A stretch of DNA of 64,000 nt from Streptomyces roseolilacinus (GTDB taxonomy: Bacteria; Actinomycetota; Actinomycetes; Streptomycetales; Streptomycetaceae): the NCBI RefSeq assembly GCF_014649335.1, contig NZ_BMSV01000002.1, positions 558,001 to 622,000 of the forward strand, given 5' to 3'. Every line of letters begins with the position of its first letter. The first letter of the stretch is position 1. Position numbers and translations under genes: made by a program. The notes under the pieces were generated by a model. The model searched no databases and was not told where the DNA came from. It saw nothing but the letters and a program-made list of their open reading frames with translations. Positions 61,344 through 64,000 of the stretch are shown one piece after another.

Positions 61344-61527
61344 CCGCGCAGGCTACCCGCGCCCACGCGGCCCTGTTCCCTCTTCGGCTCCCCGGCCCCC
61401 GGCAGCGAGTACGACGCGCCCACGGGAAGCGGCGGCGCACCGCCGCGAGCCCGGCCGGCGCCGGCGCGCGGGGCCGGGGCGGGAAATCCGTTGTCGTGCC
61501 GTCGCCTCCGTCGGCATGCTCCGGGTC

Positions 61528-62037
61528 ATGACCGCTGAAGCCGACCCCACCGCCGCCACCGTCGTCCTGCCGGTCGGCGTGCGCGACCTGTCCCCCCGGG
61601 ACCTGCCGGCGTGCACCTGGTCCGGATCCGCCACCCACCTGCGCCACGTGGAGCGGGAACTGGCCCGGGCCGCGCGGGGCGAGGTGGACTACCTCGCGGT
61701 GTGCACCCCGGCGGACCTGCCGGTGGCGATCGGCGGCGTCGACTACCGGGTCTCCGAGGGAGCCGGAACCCTGTGGCAGCTCGCCGTGCTCCCCGCGCTG
61801 CGGTCCTGCGGCCTGGGGACGCTGCTCGTACGCGCAGCCGAACAGCGGATCCGAGGCCGCGGGCTGCGCAGGGCGGAACTCGCCGTCGAGGAGGACAACC
61901 CCCGGGCCCGCGCCCTGTACGAGCGCCTGGGCTACGTCGCGTACGGCCGTGCGCCGGACGCCTGGGACGAGGAGGGGCCCGACGGATCGATCCGCCGCCA
62001 CGAGACGATGTGCGTGCTCATGCGAAGGGACCTCTGA
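61528..62037 (+). CDS. GNAT N-acetyltransferase
   Basis: 169 residues from the ATG at 61528 (another in-frame ATG lies at 61516). The acetyl-CoA pocket sequence is LPALRSCGLGTLLVRAAEQR, preceded by the strand GTLWQLAVLP and followed by RAELAVEEDNPRARALYERL, then GYVAYGRAPDAW. This is the ordinary single-domain GNAT fold. Neither ribosome-binding site is strong. The acceptor is unknown. It is divergent from the ADP-ribosylglycohydrolase gene. Confidence 0.88.
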   Translation: MTAEADPTAATVVLPVGVRDLSPRDLPACTWSGSATHLRHVERELARAARGEVDYLAVCTPADLPVAIGGVDYRVSEGAGTLWQLAVLPALRSCGLGTLLVRAAEQRIRGRGLRRAELAVEEDNPRARALYERLGYVAYGRAPDAWDEEGPDGSIRRHETMCVLMRRDL

Positions 62038-62291
62038 GCCCCGCGCGACCGGCGAACGGCGGCCGCTGCCGACGACGCGCGTGCCGCCGCACGAGGGAGA
62101 CACGTGGATGAGCGGCGTGGGAACGCCCCGGCGGCCGTTCCCGCCTCGCCCGGGTACGACGGGGGGGGACACCCCCACCCCCCGCGGACCCGCTGCCCGG
62201 GCCGCGTGTCCACCTGCTGCCACCGTGGTCCGGCGGATCCCCGGCGAGCAGGCTGGACGCGTACGGATCCTTCGAGCAAAGGGAAGTCCCC

Positions 62292-63254
62292 GTGTCCGTC
62301 CTGAAGCCGGTGCGCCGCGGTACGGCGCGCACTGCCGCCGTCAGCGTCCTCGTCGCCGCCTGCGCCACCCTCATGACCGGAAGCGCCGGAGCGATCGTCA
62401 ACGGGAAGGACGCCACCGAGAGTTACCCGTTCATGGCGACGATCCCGGAGTCCGCTCCGCGGTACGGCCTGTTCGACGGCGTCTGCGGGGCGTCGCTGAT
62501 CGATCCGCGGTGGGTGCTGACGGCGGCCCACTGCGTGACGGGCGACGGCCTCCGGCTGGAGGGCGCCGTCCGGATCGGCAGCGACCGCCGGAAGTCCGGG
62601 GGCACCGTCCGGAGGATCGACCGGACCTTCGTCCACCCCGGCTACGCGAACGGCGACACGAAGGCCGCCAACCGGGACGACATCGCGCTCGTCCGCCTCG
62701 ACCGCCCGGTCCTCCAGAAGCCGGTCCGGATCGCGAAGGAGACGGGCCGGGCGGGTACCCCGACGCGGATCGTGGGCTTCGGCACCACCGTCGACGGCCG
62801 GATGGAGTTCTCGGACCGGCTGCGGGAGCTGGACACCCGCAGGGGCACCGAGTCCGAGTGCGCTCCCGGGTACGCGGACCGGACCCGGCTGTGCACGATC
62901 AGCACCGTTCCCCGGGCCATGGCGTGCTCCGGGGACTCCGGCGGCGCGCAGCTCCAGAAGGGCCGGGACGGACGGTGGGAGCTCATCGGCGTGACGTCGG
63001 GCCCCGGCGCCCCGAAGGTGCCGTGTTCGAAGGGACCGGGCCTCTACACCGACGCACCCGCCTACGCCGCCTGGATCCGGAAGACCATGAGGAGCGTCAG
63101 CGCCCGAACGCCCGCGGAAGGCGGCTCCGACCCCGCCGGGACCGGTGCGAACGACAGCGCGGCGGTGCTCGTCGGCGTGGCCTCGGCACTGGTCCTCGCC
63201 GGTGCCGGCACCACCGTCGCGCTGCGCCGCAAGAAGGCCGGCCGCTCCGCCTGA
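62292..63254 (+). CDS. Membrane-anchored S1 (chymotrypsin-fold) protease
   Basis: 320 residues. A signal peptide ([18 protein letters not shown]) precedes the mature N-terminus [15 protein letters not shown], which needs no propeptide processing beyond signal cleavage. The catalytic triad is His80 (LTAAHC), Asp130 (RDDIALVRL) and Ser216 (CSGDSGG). The position matching trypsin Asp189 is Met in [10 protein letters not shown], so trypsin-like Arg/Lys specificity is unlikely. After an Ala/Gly-rich linker a C-terminal membrane helix ([18 protein letters not shown]) ends in RRKK, which would hold the enzyme on the outer face. The GTG at 62292 starts the signal peptide. It is monocistronic. Confidence 0.92.
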   Translation: MSVLKPVRRGTARTAAVSVLVAACATLMTGSAGAIVNGKDATESYPFMATIPESAPRYGLFDGVCGASLIDPRWVLTAAHCVTGDGLRLEGAVRIGSDRRKSGGTVRRIDRTFVHPGYANGDTKAANRDDIALVRLDRPVLQKPVRIAKETGRAGTPTRIVGFGTTVDGRMEFSDRLRELDTRRGTESECAPGYADRTRLCTISTVPRAMACSGDSGGAQLQKGRDGRWELIGVTSGPGAPKVPCSKGPGLYTDAPAYAAWIRKTMRSVSARTPAEGGSDPAGTGANDSAAVLVGVASALVLAGAGTTVALRRKKAGRSA

Positions 63255-63644
63255 CGCGCCGTACGGACAGGCGCCGGCGGGCACTTGACGCGCAACGCCG
63301 CCGCGGCCCCGCGCGCGGCCACGACGGTGAGCGGGGCCCGTGCCGTACCCCCGGGACCACGCACCCCGGCCCCGGGACGCGACCGGAAACGGCAGGGACC
63401 CCGGTCGAGGGGCCGTCGTGCCCCTGATGCGGACGGGTACCGGGGCGCGTCCGTCGCAGCGGTGAACCGCGTGCGGTCGTGGGTGTTCCCGCCCGTCAGA
63501 GCCACGGCGAGCGGGCGTCCGGCACCGTCGCGGGCCGGGGCGGCAACGAGCGAACGGGCTCCGTCTCGGCACCGAACGCTTCCTGGCGGTGCATCACCGT
63601 TCCCGCGATCCGCACCCCGGCGCCTTCACCGGTCTCCCCGGCGG
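63255..63644. other. No gene recognised
   Basis: 390 bases between convergent genes, GC-rich. Open frames look non-coding; no strong terminator was recognised. Confidence 0.5.
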
Positions 63645-64000
63645 TCAAGCGGGGCGTGGGACGTACGCCAGGCCGTGGGCGCCGGGTTCGCCGAGCCTGG
63701 CGATGTCCAGCCGGGCCAAGCGCTCCAGCGTCTCCAAGTCGACGATGTCGACGGTGGAGGAGACGACACAGGCCACGTAGCCGAGCCGGCCGTCGGGGGA
63801 GGAGGTGACGGTCAGCGGGAAGAGCCCGACCTCGACCTCACCGAGCCGCTTGCGGGTGTCGGCACCGAAGACGCTGAGGCGGCCCGGTGCGTGGCGCCCG
63901 AGCCGCGCCTCCGGGGCGGCGGTCATGCGCGACTCGCCCGCGAGCAGCTTGCCCGTCGACGTCAGGTGCACCGGCAGGATGACGTGCTCCGTGGGCAGGA
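63645..64000 (-). CDS. YncE-like beta-propeller protein, C-terminal part
   Basis: About 118 residues at the C-terminus of a gene that continues past the right edge. Blades are suggested by LSVFGADTRKRLGEVEVG, LTVTSSPDGRLGYVACVVSS and TVDIVDLETLERLARLDIAR, the repeated SPDGR...V..VD..T pattern of YncE/lactonase-type propellers. These often occur in secreted or surface proteins. A GTG at 63971 could be misread as a start, but the frame is open and protein-like to the window end. Nothing can be said of its N-terminus. Confidence 0.75.
   Translation of the reverse strand, partial: LPTEHVILPVHLTSTGKLLAGESRMTAAPEARLGRHAPGRLSVFGADTRKRLGEVEVGLFPLTVTSSPDGRLGYVACVVSSTVDIVDLETLERLARLDIARLGEPGAHGLAYVPRPA

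Overview
The window is high-GC actinobacterial DNA and almost certainly a Streptomyces chromosome. The reasons are strong third-position G/C bias, GTG/TTG starts, several regulators with a -10 box abutting the start codon, a subtilisin-inhibitor (SSI) gene, a conservon (cvnA-D plus paired P450s), a TIGR04222 protein with a Gly/Cys tail, a mycothiol-type maleylpyruvate isomerase-like protein and many TetR/LysR/WYL/Lrp regulators each facing one target gene. I see no rRNA, tRNA, CRISPR array, IS element, phage or plasmid gene. It reads as accessory chromosome-arm content.

Layout. 0-9.3 kb: S1-domain protein, TetR/DUF6463 pair, two decayed genes (a frameshifted unknown at 2350-2810 and a hydrolase lacking its N-terminal half at 2863-3420), a small gene behind a MerR-type promoter, CsbD and a small hydrophobic protein with strong terminators, DUF4259, MDMPI-like protein, a stand-alone OLD-type TOPRIM protein, and a Cys-containing HTH regulator with DUF3291. 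9.6-19.1 kb: YihY/BrkB membrane protein, SSI inhibitor, D,D-carboxypeptidase, LysR/NTF2-like divergent pair, RsbW-like ATPase, a receptor-type Ser/Thr kinase carrying an extracellular Leu/Ile/Val-binding-protein domain, and TIGR04222. 19.2-37.4 kb: WYL/FAD-monooxygenase pair, Lrp/AsnC, VOC-DoxX, TetR facing a coupled pair of bacterial-PH proteins, small membrane ORF behind a heptanucleotide repeat, vWA protein, sirtuin, secreted Trp-rich protein, second VOC paralogue, alpha/beta hydrolase/TetR divergent pair, HD-domain protein.

37.8-41.9 kb holds a compact minus-strand operon: WS/DGAT-like acyltransferase, acyl carrier protein, ketosynthase, second WS/DGAT-like acyltransferase. All catalytic residues of the KS and the ACP serine are present, but there is no AT, KR, DH, CLF or thioesterase. 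This is my best candidate for an undescribed small biosynthetic locus.

45.9-51.2 kb is a complete conservon, cvnA-B-C-D, with genes overlapping by ATGA or nearly so. It is followed by a CYP157-type P450 whose K-helix ExxR is ExxW and a CYP154-type P450, and closed by a 14-bp terminator hairpin. 51.4-55.8 kb: class IV aminotransferase, aminopeptidase N, a truncated DUF998 gene and DUF4287.

56.0-61.4 kb is a minus-strand gene set: ADP-ribosylglycohydrolase, an unknown 479-residue protein, a MoxR-type AAA+ ATPase and a DUF2201/vWA protein with both HExxH and a MIDAS motif. It resembles the MoxR-vWA-third-partner logic of known chaperone or conflict systems, here with an ADP-ribose hydrolase upstream. 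The window ends with a GNAT, a membrane-anchored S1 protease and the C-terminus of a YncE-like beta-propeller protein running off the right edge.
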